Source: Gadus chalcogrammus (lineage: Eukaryota > Chordata > Actinopteri > Gadiformes > Gadidae). From it: DNA of 64,000 nt. A program made the translations under genes and the position numbers. Location of the stretch: assembly GCF_026213295.1 (NCBI RefSeq), contig NC_079419.1:17642228-17706227 (forward strand). Reading direction: 5' to 3'. Below the pieces are notes generated by a model. That model made no database searches. It worked only from the letters and a program-made list of their open reading frames with translations, and was not told the origin of the DNA. Below are positions 18,952 through 35,735 of this stretch, piece after piece; position 1 is the stretch's first letter, and each line of letters begins with the position of its first letter.

Positions 18952-20146
18952 CACTGTACGATTAACCTGATGACGAAATTATATGCTCGAGTAAAACCCT
19001 ATGTGGCAACCGAGAAAACACGTCCTTTGTTTACAAGAGCCCGACTCTGAACAGGCCAAACCTAACCAGCTGCGCTTGTGAAAATCAAACGCCCTTTTCA
19101 CAAATATGAACACCAATCACGACAAATATCAAACTATTAAATCGTCACCAAGGGACCAAACCATTTTGACTGAATCGCGGACCAGCAGTACTAGACCACC
19201 GACCTGGAAAGACAGCTGCGGATAAGCTTTAAATCTAACGATAGCGTCTGGCTAATGGGAGCTAACAAGCTCTCCCGTGTCGCCCAACTGAACCCGAGGG
19301 TCCAATATTTGCAAACTTGCTTTTGGAATGACGGTCTAACCAGCAAAATCACTATAACTGTATTTTGACTCAGAATCAAAGTTATGAACCAAATTGTTGA
19401 GGTGAAAAATAAATGCTGTCCGACCAACAACTGGGTGAATGAAGAATGTTTCTGAAAGGAATCCCCTTTCCCTTCAAAACAGTCCACGGAATGCATTGCA
19501 TGCCGGGAATTTGAGTTAAATTGTACAAAACAATCATATACCTATTTTTCAACAATCTCTAAAGTTAATTATAATAACATAACATTGAGATGTACGTCAA
19601 TCAGTCGTATTGTTTTACTTTTTAACGTCCATAAATATTTATTACAAATGTAAGTTGATGCATAATGTGAGGTTTTAGAACTACATTTGCTACTTCCTGT
19701 CATTATGACAACGAAATGTTGTTTGTTTCTAAAAAAAGCAGTTTTAACACCACCTTTCAAAACGAAGTGTACAGATTTGAAAGAAAAAAAATGCACATCT
19801 TAACTAGATGGGCTTCGCTCATAACCGATTAGCACAAATAATTATCAAATAAAATGTAACTCTTGGCTTTTTGATGACGCATAAATTACGCGACTACTAT
19901 GCGAAAGTCCCCATGATAACTTTTCCATTCGCCTGAGCAATAAAGCCCAAATTCAATCATTTAGAAAATAATTCATGAAGAAAAATATGAATTACATGCT
20001 TTTTTAACTCAATCTACCTTCAATAAACCAATTGCCAATTAACGATATTTCCCTGAAAATAAAACATTTTCCCACGCAGTAGCAAAGGGTCCTATATACG
20101 CGACGGAGAACAAGCGGGACCCAATAATAAGAAATCTAAATTCGCC
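18952..20146. promoter_or_regulatory. Divergent cdc34 / cactin upstream region
   Basis: A 1.2 kb spacer lies between two housekeeping genes transcribed away from each other. It contains a ZNF143/THAP11-like motif (19491-19517) and CCAAT-type motifs near 20030, close to cactin. No additional gene is supported. A shared bidirectional promoter is possible, but the spacer is long enough for two separate ones. Confidence 0.4.
19491..19517 (-). promoter_or_regulatory. ZNF143/THAP11-like binding motif
   Basis: On the minus strand this reads AACTCAAATTCCCGGCATGC and continues into AATGCAT. It matches, from memory, the ACTACAATTCCCAGCATGC core of the ZNF143 (Staf)/THAP11 site found in many housekeeping promoters, with a few changes. 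Confidence 0.4.
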
Positions 20147-21502
20147 ATGGAGTCGAAAAGAAGACGTCGGTCTCGGTCAAGATCTCGAAGTTGGAACCGA
20201 GAATCCAAGAACCGAACCAGACAGAGCAGATCACGATCTGCCGAGAGAAGCGAGGTACGCAATCGCTCTGTGGATCGGAAGCGATCTGTCCGTCGGAGCG
20301 GACGCTCCGGGAGTCGAGGTTCCACCAGCAACCGCGGATCACCGCCGCGTCGACAGTGGCCTAAAAACAGAGGCCGTTCTGGATCCCGGAGCGATTCAGA
20401 AAGCGATAAACAAGCCAAAAGACGTTTTAAAAGCAGATCAAGGGATCGATCCGGGTAAATATGCTTTGCAATACATGTATTTATAAAAATAACTTTCCAG
20501 AAACCTACTTTGTCTGCAGGGAAAGCTCAATCACTTGTATGCCATTAACGTCAAATATGGTTTATATTCCAGTTCTGATTCGGATGAGCAAACGTCACGA
20601 AGACCAAAGGATAAAGGGGTCCGACGAGAAGCAAAAAGAGAAATAAGGAGAGAGAGGTCTAAATCTTGTTCGGATTCAAGCGTGGAGAACAGGGAACTGA
20701 GAAAACGGAGGAGTCTTAGTAAAGGAAGCCCCGCCAAAGACAGACGCAAGAGAGAGGTGGAGAAGGAAAGGCTGAGGAGCAGCAGTAGAGATCTTGATAT
20801 TAGACGAGACAGAGATAGAATCCCAGAGGTAAAACAACGCAGTGTTGACCGGGAGCATGGCGGCAGGGAGAGAAGCAGAGGGAAGGGTGAAGAAGACCGG
20901 CGGAGGCCACGGTCTGCGTCAGCCGAGTCCTCAGACAGCTCCGGGTCAGATCGCAAGGGCCGCAAACGCTCCCCAGAACCTAAGCATGAAGACAAGGAGG
21001 AAACAAAAAAACAGAAAGACATGCTGAAAGCCCTGGAGACGCCGGAGGAGAAGAGGGCCAGGAGACTGGCCAAGAAGGAGGCAAAGGAAAGAAAAAAGAG
21101 AGAGAAGATGGGCTGGAGCGAGGAGTATATGGGATACACCAATGCAGACAATCCCTTTGGGGACAACAACTTGCTCGGTACATTCAAATGGCAAAAGGTG
21201 AGCGCAGGAATAGAGACATTTTGGGGTTTGTAAAATACATGTTATTGTTATTTGTTATTTGGTGTTGAGCATTACTGTCGTACACATTTTCAGGCATTGG
21301 AAATGAAAGGCATTGGTCACCTTGGAGAGAAGCAGCTGAAGGACAGAAACAAACAGATCCAAGAAGATAACCGCAGAGAGCTTCAGAAGGTATGGTTGGC
21401 TTGTAGTTCCTACGTCAATATACACACACGTTGCTGATTGTCCTAATAATTGATGTGTCTTGTTCAAAATGTTGTTTAATCACAGAGCTCAATGCTTCTC
21501 AA

Positions 21503-21545
<43 letters not shown>

Positions 21546-22641
21546 TGTGCGCAATAGCAGAGGGGAGTCCTTTTGAAAATATACTCATTATTTATATTAT
21601 TATTATTTACCCTGACACTGTTGTGTTGTAGACTACCTCAAATGTGTATTGTATGCATTGAGACACCAAAATAACCCCTGGAAATCCCTTTTTGTGTTCA
21701 TATAGGTAAAACAGCTGCGCTTGGAGAGGGAGAGGGAGAAGGCCATGAGGGAGACGGAGCTTGAGGTTCTGCAGAGGGAGAAGGAGGCGGAGCACTTCAA
21801 GACCTGGGCAGAACAGGAAGACAACTTCCACCTGCATCAGGCCAAGCTACGGTCAGTCGCCACCGGCGCCACTCGTCCCAACTCTACCTCTGGGCTTTCA
21901 CCTTAGAAACAGCTGGATTAAAGTAATCTGCCGTATGACAACGTGCAATGACAATAAACCATTGCGTTATTCCTAACTCTCAATATATTACTAACTTGAG
22001 ATATATTGCATTTCCTTACTTATCCTAATATGATTTAGCAAAATCTTGGTCGACCAATCAATTGGTCGATAGGGAAGGAATTATCTCAATTAATTGGATG
22101 GGCCACAGTGCATTTTACTCCATCTGCTAGATTTAAGGCCCAATCCCATTTCTACCCGTTACCCCTTCCCCTTACCCTTTCAAAACAAGGGGGAGGGGTA
22201 AGGGGAAGGGGTAAGGGTTAGAAATTGGATTGGGCCTAAATATCACGTTATTTAGGCCCAGGGGGAAGGGGTAAGGTTGTGTTTAATTAAATGGGTCGCA
22301 ATGGATGGTGCTTCATTCATGCTAAGGGGCCAATTTGGATATGTTCACACTTAAACCTATCGACTAAACACACTTAACCCCCGCCATTGTCCGACTGATT
22401 AAAATTTGATTGGACAAGTGCATAATTATAGACTAACCGTCCAGAACTTGATAGCCCTCTGTTTTTCTTTCCAGATCCAAGATCCGTATCCGCGACGGAC
22501 GTGCCAAGCCCATCGACCTGCTGGCCAAGTACATCAGCGCCGAGGACGACGACCTGGCGGTGGAGATGCACGAACCATACACCTTCCTCAACGGGCTCAC
22601 CGTCACCGACATGGACGACCTGCTCGAGGACATCAAGGTAC

Positions 22642-22676
<35 letters not shown>

Positions 22677-25600
22677 ACTGCTGTGTGTGTTACTGTCGTG
22701 TGTGGGTCATTTCTATCATTGGTGGTGATGCGTTATACTTGTTTCTCAAACAACCTTTTGACCTCCTAGGTTTACATGGAGCTGGAGCAGGGAAAGAACG
22801 TGGACTTCTGGAGAGACATGACCATCATCACTGAAGACGAGATCATCAAACTCAGGAAGCTGGAGGCTTCTGGAAAAGGACCAGGTACAGAATATCAGAC
22901 AAAATGCATGTCGAGGAAAATATGTTATGATTATAAATGTATTATTTTTATAATTTCTGACTGTTCCTTGCTTTACCATTGTGAGATGTATACAAACTGG
23001 TTATCGTCTTGAATGTTTCTTTGAGTAATTCTGATCGTCTGCCTCTTGCAGTGAGGGTCCTTAAATCAAGACACACTGTCACAATGCTGTGCACGGCTGT
23101 ACTTTCTCCCAACTCACCCCCCCCATTCGCTGCTCTCTGGTTTCCAGTGGACCGCCGCGACGGTATCAACACCTCGGTGACCATCGACGTACAGATGGTG
23201 TTCAAGGGGAAGACGTACAGCCAGCTGCAGGCCATGAACATGAACATCGACTCCAAGATCCGACAGGGGGGCTCCAACCTGGACATCGGCTACTGGGAGA
23301 GCCTGCTGCAGCAGGTCCGGGTGTTCATGGCGAGGGCCAGGTACGTGTTTGATGTCCCACAATGTGGCCATGTAGTTACCCCAATGGCCCATTCATCTCC
23401 CCCGAAGTGGGGATGAATGAAAAGCACGTATTTAAATAGCTGAAGATAATGATATATTTTTTAATGATTTTTGGTTATGTTTTAGATTGAGGGAGAGGCA
23501 CCAGGACGTCCTGCGCCAAAAGCTCTTCAAACTGAAACAGGAACAAGGAGTGGAAAGTGAGCCGCTGTTCCCCATCATCAAGGAGGAGCCGGAGCTGGAA
23601 GAGGAGGCGGCTGCGTATGTCACACACATGCACACACAATTCCCATGTTCAAACTCAAATGTTAGGTATGAAGATAGTACATCACCAAATGTGTTTATTA
23701 GTGCTGTCAAGCGATTAAAATATTTAATCACATTAATGTCATAGTTAACTCGCGATTAATCGCGCATTCTTTTCTATTCTAAATATCCCTTGATTTCGTG
23801 CTGCCAGCCTTTTAGTGAGATCAGAGAGTGTTGAGAAGGACAGTAATAAAATATATTTGGTAAGATGGATATAAGAAGAGAGACCCGCAGTGAATTCAAC
23901 CCGTTCCACTTGACATCGGGTGGGTGCATGACAGTGGTAGGCCTACCGTAGAACTTCAATAGCCCAGGCTTTTATTTGTTTCAATCACTGAATTTTTGAA
24001 CAAAACTGTTGCTCAGCAAAGATGGAAAATACTATAACATTTCTTATTTAAACCAGTATGAATATTCCTATCGTACGTAGGGCTATACACATTACCAGGC
24101 TATCGAATAACACACACGCACACGCTGGCAGAGTGGTAATCGGGAGAGTTCCCGGTGGGCCGTTAGCGTTTGGCTAAGCTGGCTTCGAGTGGAACGTTAT
24201 TCGTTTCGGGGCAGTCAGGCTGATTACTGCGGGATAACAATATTGCGTTTATAAAAGTTCCTTGCAGCGCCGCCCGGCAGCCTGAGCTGTTCGCCCGCAA
24301 CCTCTCAGTGTTGCGTCTGTTGACAAACTGTCAACGTCGCAACCAGGTCGATTCTGTCTAGAGGGGAGTAACTGAGCGACCCCTCCCGAAGTGGTACAGC
24401 CCAGGTGGGCCTTGAACTGCGATTAGTCAGAAAGACATAACAGCTAATGACAAGATTGAACCCTCGTGCAGGCTCGAACAGAGTGACACACGCACACTTT
24501 TAAGGAGATTTTCAGCCACTCCGTATCCTTGCTTGCCCCAACAAGTTTGTGTGGCGTGCTTGTTTTGTTTCCGGTGTAGCTAGATCCGGTATGGTGTTGT
24601 AGATTTTCTAACGTGACTAGTTGTTGCTAGACAGCAGGTGAAAAGACTCCAACGTTGGCCAAGCCAAAAGAGCGTTAATCGCACAATAACGCTGTTAATA
24701 ACGCGTTAAACTGACAGCACTAGTGTTGATACAAAATCTGCACTATACTGCAGCTATTTACTCTGTAAATAATATCGAAACTAGAAAGTTTATCTTGAAT
24801 AAAGCACCTCAATCCATACAGGCAATGTTTCTCTATAAATGGTTCTGCACAGCTATAACTGTAGCTACTACTTGGGCCACTAGAGGCTGCTAATGGGTAA
24901 GGACAACTGACATGGTGCAGGTTTAAATGTGATGGCAATACAGTAAATAACAATCCAAAAGCCTTTTCTGACCGTTTCCCTGTGTTTTGTGTGTCGCCCG
25001 TGTGTCTCGTGGAGCAGCAGTGGGAGGAGGGGCGTAGAGGCGGGGCCCTCATCGCCCTCCGCCGGGCCCAGCGGGGACGCTGCCACGGGGGAGCCCGACG
25101 GCGAGGAGGCCGGCACCTCCGGAGAGGGCCAGAAGAAGGACGGGGACGAGAAGGAGGGCGAGGGCGAGAAGGAGGGCGAGGAGAAGGAGGAGGCGGTGCT
25201 GACGGAGGAGGACCTGATCCAGCAGAGCCAGGCGGAGTATGACTCGGGCCGCTACAGCCCCACGCTGCTCACCGCCTCCGAGCTGCCGCTGGACGCCCAC
25301 ACCATCACGGCCGACGAGAACCAGCAGAGGCTGCGCCTGGCCCGCACGCGGCTGCAGGTCACCGGTAAGACGAGACGAGCCTGCACAACTATCACATACT
25401 TCTACTTACACTCCTATCCACGACTCAAAGTAGTTGGATGCGTGCGTCTTTAGAGGAGCAGGTAGGGGTCAGGCACCTCACTGGACTACCTCCTGCCCCC
25501 AGACCAGGCCTTCTTACAGAATGTCCATTTTTTTGAGCCTGTTACTATTTGAGCCCATTATTAATGAATCCGGTCTCTTTAATATTCCAAGTGCTTCCAA

Positions 25601-26290
25601 CTTGTCCTAGCACAAACCAAGAAGCTAAAATACATTTTTATTTTATAACTTTTAATAGTTACTTCACCTAACAGTTTAACTTCTTCTTACAATATATCCC
25701 ACGATATTTTAGTAGGATATACTGTACCGTTCATGTTCTTCCATTCCAGTATATATGTGCCTGTCCTGTCCTCACCCCTAGCCTGTTTCTGATTTTCAGG
25801 GGACGTGGGTGAAAGCGCAGAGGACGCGTTTGTCCGCCGCGCCAAGCAGGGCATGGGCAACGACGAGGCCCAGTTCAGCGTGGAGCTGCCCCTCACGGGC
25901 AAGATGTACCTGTGGGCCGACAAGTACCGGCCCCGCAAGCCCCGCTTCTTCAACAGGGTGCACACCGGCTTCGAGTGGAACAAGTACAATCAGACCCATT
26001 ATGACTTTGACAACCCGCCGCCCAAGATCGTGCAGGGCTACAAGTTCAACATCTTCTACCCCGACCTGATCAACAAGCGCTCCACGCCGCAGTACTTCCT
26101 GGAGCCCAGTCCCGACAACAAGGACTTTGGCATCCTGCGGTTCCACGCGGGCCCCCCCTACGAGGACATAGCGTTCAAGATCGTCAACAGGGAGTGGGAG
26201 TACTCCCATCGTCACGGCTTCCGCTGTCAGTTTGCCAACGGGATCTTCCAGCTGTGGTTCCACTTTAAGAGATACCGCTACAGGAGATAA
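20147..26290 (+). CDS. cactin: Cactin, spliceosome-associated protein
   Basis: Ten coding exons: 20147-20454, 20573-21197, 21294-21389, 21706-21851, 22475-22637, 22770-22884, 23148-23340, 23486-23614, 25021-25364 (or 25018-25364) and 25800-26290. Phases agree and give 869 or 870 residues. The N-terminus is an RS/RE-rich disordered region (MESKRRRRSRSRSRSW onward), followed by charged coiled-coil sequence. The mid domain has SKIRIRDGRAKPIDLLAKYI and ELEQGKNVDFWRDM. An acidic linker lies in exon 9. The last 125 residues form the highly conserved C-terminal Cactin domain (KYRPRKPRFFNRVHTGFEWN), ending FHFKRYRYRR. Cactin is a nuclear component of activated spliceosomes, needed for faithful 3' splice-site choice, and was named for its link to IkB/Cactus. 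Exon 9 begins at a CAGCAG tandem acceptor. Confidence 0.96.
21509..21542. repeat. (GT)n microsatellite in cactin intron 3
   Basis: About 17 GT units lie within the intron between the exons ending at 21389 and starting at 21706. Confidence 0.95.
22137..22236. mobile_element. Palindromic Harbinger-type MITE, copy 1 (cactin intron 4)
   Basis: A 100 bp element is palindromic almost end to end: GGCCCAATCCCATTTCTACC at the left pairs with the complement at the right (GGATTGGGCC). Arms are made of TACCCCTTCCCC repeats. It is flanked by TAA at 22134-22136 and 22237-22239, the 3-bp duplication typical of PIF/Harbinger. A degraded fragment (TTTAGGCCCAGGGGGAAGG) follows near 22250-22275. Confidence 0.8.
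22651..22676. repeat. (GT)n microsatellite next to cactin exon 5 donor
   Basis: The repeat starts 14 nt after the exon 5 splice donor (exon end 22637), so the intron begins GTACAG followed by a UG-repeat tract in the transcript. Confidence 0.95.
23699..24722. mobile_element. Non-autonomous hAT-type element in cactin intron 8
   Basis: The ends are TAGTGCTGTCAAGCG and, on the other strand, TAGTGCTGTCAGTTTAACG. It is flanked by 8-bp sequences GTGTTTAT (23691-23698) and GTGTTGAT (24723-24730), matching at 7 of 8 positions, as expected for a hAT target-site duplication. The subterminal regions are rich in GATTAA/TTAATC motifs. No transposase frame is visible. Confidence 0.8.
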
Positions 26291-26463
26291 GCTGGAACGA
26301 GCTGCTACTCGCTGTTTACACCAGCCGACGTCTCCTCAGTGTTTTATCGTTTTCACTTTTATTCCTTAGCAGCTGGTGGCTGTTTAAAAAACTGCCGTAA
26401 TGTCTAACCGTTTTGAAATTACTGTTTTGAAAAGTTATTTTTATTGTATCCCTCCAGTGATTG

Positions 26464-26469
26464 ATTAAA
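26464..26469 (+). terminator. cactin: Candidate poly(A) signal of cactin
   Basis: ATTAAA lies about 175 nt after the cactin stop codon and is followed by T-rich sequence. Confidence 0.45.
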
Positions 26470-26497
26470 AAGATGGTTCTTTTGCAACGGTTCTTTT

Positions 26498-26503
26498 TTT
26501 ATT
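26498..26503 (-). terminator. Candidate poly(A) signal of the semaphorin gene
   Basis: Minus-strand AATAAA about 540 nt beyond the semaphorin stop codon. It is the nearest canonical signal found on that strand. Confidence 0.35.
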
Positions 26504-27044
26504 TCGTAGTCTGTCACAGGATGGAACGGAAGAGATTATTTTTGCTACAGTAAAAACCACAGACTGATTGTCTGCGTATGTGGTGACAGACCATCTGTCT
26601 TTGCAGACAGCCTCTGCAATGTGAGCCTGTTGCAATTGAAATTGCAGAAGCACTGAATTCTTTGCAAGCTGGATGTTGTTTCGCACCAGGAGGATGAAGT
26701 ATTTTCTAATCAGCAAAGGATATGCTCCTATATCCTACAAAATACTCACAGTATAACACTAGCCAAATATTTAAATGCCAAACGATAGCTGTAGGCCTGG
26801 ACAATTCATTACATTTACAAGTGTTAGATTGATTTGCAATTTTCAAAAGTAAGTGTAAAAGAAGGAATTGGCAGTTATACAAAGCACTTATATACAATCA
26901 ATTACAGTCCTAAAATAAATCTTTTCATATCCTACAACATGAGTTAATAAAAATAAACATACCAGGAGTAAAAGAACAAAGGTATCCTTGCATAATAAAA
27001 AAACAAAACCAATGTCGTTGCTCACGCAAATGGGATTCAGACAT

Positions 27045-32573
<5,529 letters not shown>

Positions 32574-35500
32574 CACAGCTCCGCTAGTTTCTTTTACTGC
32601 TATTGAAATAAAATGTCACTATTTCCCCCCTTTCTTTGAGTGTTAGGACTGTGTCATGACGTGGTTAAGACGGCACCAACTGGGCAGAACAAGTCAGCGA
32701 TGGCTGCAGGGTACTGGCCCCTTCAGCGGCCTCTTCCAGGAGGCCGCCCATGGCAAGACGGATGGCTCAGACCTATGGAACAAAGACAGAAAGATGACCG
32801 AGATCGGACAAGGACTTACACACAACATGACACTGGAGGTAATTTTCGATAGCAAAAAAAAGTCTTGAAGAGATGTATAATATGTGATACCAGTAAGAGT
32901 CGATTGAGAGATGGCGCACAGATGGTGAATGAGGAAAATAGCAGTTGGAGGGGACAAGCCAGGCAGTGCAGAGAGCTGAAGTCAGTGCTGCAGTAAGTCT
33001 GTCAGGGCCATAGTGATGGTAATGTCGGGTCATGAAAAGCATTCAGCGGGGCGCAGGGATGTCAACTTCAGTGCTCCTGCGGCCCCAAACACAAGCGCAC
33101 AATAAAGACATTCACATAGAAAGGCCGGCGCCTGGAGAAGCAGAGCAGATTGCAATAGCAGCTGCTGTCCTCTGAGGGGGGACACATTTACTCAGAGACA
33201 AATGGTTTAACGCGCATAACGAATGCACTACCATTATCCTAAAACTAAAAAAAAAAGCTGAATATAGCACAAATTCAAATAATTGTGTCCTTGAACCACA
33301 ATACATTTGTATGCAATACAATAAACACATACAAACGGTGATGAGGGGTTTCGTCGGTTAAAGTATTTCCTAAGTGAACAGTTTGTCTATTTGCAGATGA
33401 GCTGCAACATGTCAAAGAATGCAGATGTTTCAAATTTTTTCTCCCCGGTGCCGCAGATCACTCAGCGCCATCTATTCCCTTCTACAAACACAGAAACATG
33501 CTTTTTTTAAACAACAATTACCCGGCGGACTATGGGTCAAGTAGTAGACTCAGATACGCCTCTTGGTCCAATGTGTTGAGTGCATGGTGCACTAAATGAT
33601 CAACAGGAATGTAACTCGACGAGTAATGTAGTAACTTTACTCATAGACGATGAAATTCGAAGTAAAGATATTGCATGAAGTTGCATCGTTATATTCTGAT
33701 ATTCCTGATATGCCGTTTGTTGAATGACTCACTTGTCGACACTCCCAGTGTCGAACAGTGGTTTATTTTTGAAATACATCCCGACCAAGGCTAACCGTCA
33801 ATATTTAAATATTTAAACTTACAAACTGTAAAACCGGGAAGAGTATCCAAAATTGTATCGCCCCTGAATAAAGACCGAGGACAACATAATAGAAAGAAGG
33901 TTAATGAGCTACAACGCCTACCTTGGACCTTGAAAAGTACACCTTGCACAACTTCCTTAAAGCAGGAGCAACGCGACCAGCGTGCTCGAGGTATGGGCGC
34001 GCGCGCGTTCACAGCAATATTAATACTCGGAACAACGTAATCAGCTCTAAAGAAAAGCGTCAATCAATTTAACTACACACAGTGATTTACTGCCAACCAC
34101 ATCGCACATGCTCCAACACAACTGACGTCTCCTACGTGATTTCAGCTATGTCTAGTAAGGGGGGATGGTTCGAGTATGACTAAACGAATACAATTCCCAT
34201 TGGTGATAATTGTGTCTGAAAAAGATTGATTGAGTGGAAAAACGACTGAAATTATTAAGATTAACTTATTAGTCAAACTACTTTTTAAGATTTATTTTAA
34301 CGTATGTTGTTTGGAGAGGTTATTGAGGTTGGATAATAATGAGAAGATGAAAAATACCAGTGATCCAAATTGAAAATCAACAGCTTGAATACATGCAAAA
34401 AGGAATTTAATACCGATATCTAGCTCTGATAATTGCGAACACATTTGACACAAGACATTCAATACATGTAGGCTACATATTTCACAAGAATCTGGCCAGA
34501 GAGGGGATTTACAACATCGATCTCTAATGACCTCTAGTGGTACAAAAATCCTGGCCCGTGTTAAATATTTTAGTTACTCATTAAATTGCTGATTAATCTG
34601 CAATAGGAGATAAGGAGGTAGAATGTATAACACAATGTAACGTTAGTGTCAAAGCCAAAATAGTTTTCAGTGGTCAGATTTGAACATTCTCTCCACACAT
34701 TGGCCATTGCATGTACATACAGCACATTCACAAACAGGGGTTCCTTCTAAAATTACACTTGTAAACATTTTCAATTGTGTAAGAGTGGTACTCAGAAAAC
34801 CTCATACATATGTCAGTGTTTTGTTTAAGCACCATACAACAGCACACATAAGACCATAGCAATAAGGAATCACTGTGAAACCAGCACCCACTAAAACAGT
34901 ACATTATTTCAGAGTCACCACCATGATTCAACAGCACCATTGAATCAACAATACAGTAAGGGAAGCAACATTTTGGCAAGAGGGAACCAGGTCAAGTCAA
35001 TGTGGTCATAATGCAGACAGACACATGTTTGTTTGGAACTCAACAAGCCAAATGAAACGGGTCTTTATCAGGCTCACAGTCGGCAGGGCCCTGAGATCAG
35101 TCTCAGGTAGAAGACCGAAGTTCTGATTGGTTGGTCTTTCCTGCATGATCCCGTTTGACTCTTCTGTGTCATTATTGTAGAAGCAGGGTTAATGAGCAGT
35201 TGGCCAACAGGTGTGTGGTTCAACAGACACAATGGACGGGCTCAGTTAAGCGTACCTGTGTATTTGTATACATTTCTTTCCGCAGAAAGTCATCTAGGTT
35301 CCTTTAATGTCGATGAGTGAAAACAAAACTGCATACAAAAAAGTTAGGTTCGTTTTCACAGACTAAACTGAATTATGGGTCTTTAATCCATAATAATGGG
35401 CAGCACGTTGCAAGGTGTAAACTGGCGTCCTATTGAGATGGCAGTATCTTTGCCTTGTTCTTTGAAAAAAACACAAAAAAAAAAAACACATCCTGTGCAA

Positions 35501-35735
35501 AGTCATTCCAATCCATCTCTGACCCAGCTATGGACCTCCTCAGAAATGTTCTAAGATTTAGCATATGTGGTGATAAGGAGTCACTTGTTTCGTTTTTTCC
35601 ACCTCAGAAGGCACAAGATGGAGTCACACTGTACAGCTGTGGCTATAGGGTCCCGTGATAGATTCAGGTTAGTTTGGCAGCGAAGAGTGTTAGATCAGCA
35701 CATGGCTCTTCATGGTGCATGCTGGTGGAACAGGA
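32574..35735. other. Semaphorin upstream DNA and stap2 3' flank
   Basis: No coding sequence is supported. The semaphorin 5' UTR/promoter should lie here. A CpG-rich GCGCGCGCG run at about 34000-34009 marks one possible promoter zone. The AT-rich remainder follows the stap2 stop codon. Confidence 0.45.

Noticed and set aside
20531..21187. Minus-strand 218-codon frame opposite cactin exon 2
   Set aside because: A Ser/Leu-rich mirror of the RS/RE-rich cactin exon, which has correct splice phases.
32640..32868. Plus-strand 70-codon open frames near the semaphorin start
   Set aside because: No recognisable protein and no splice partners; overlaps the expected semaphorin upstream region.
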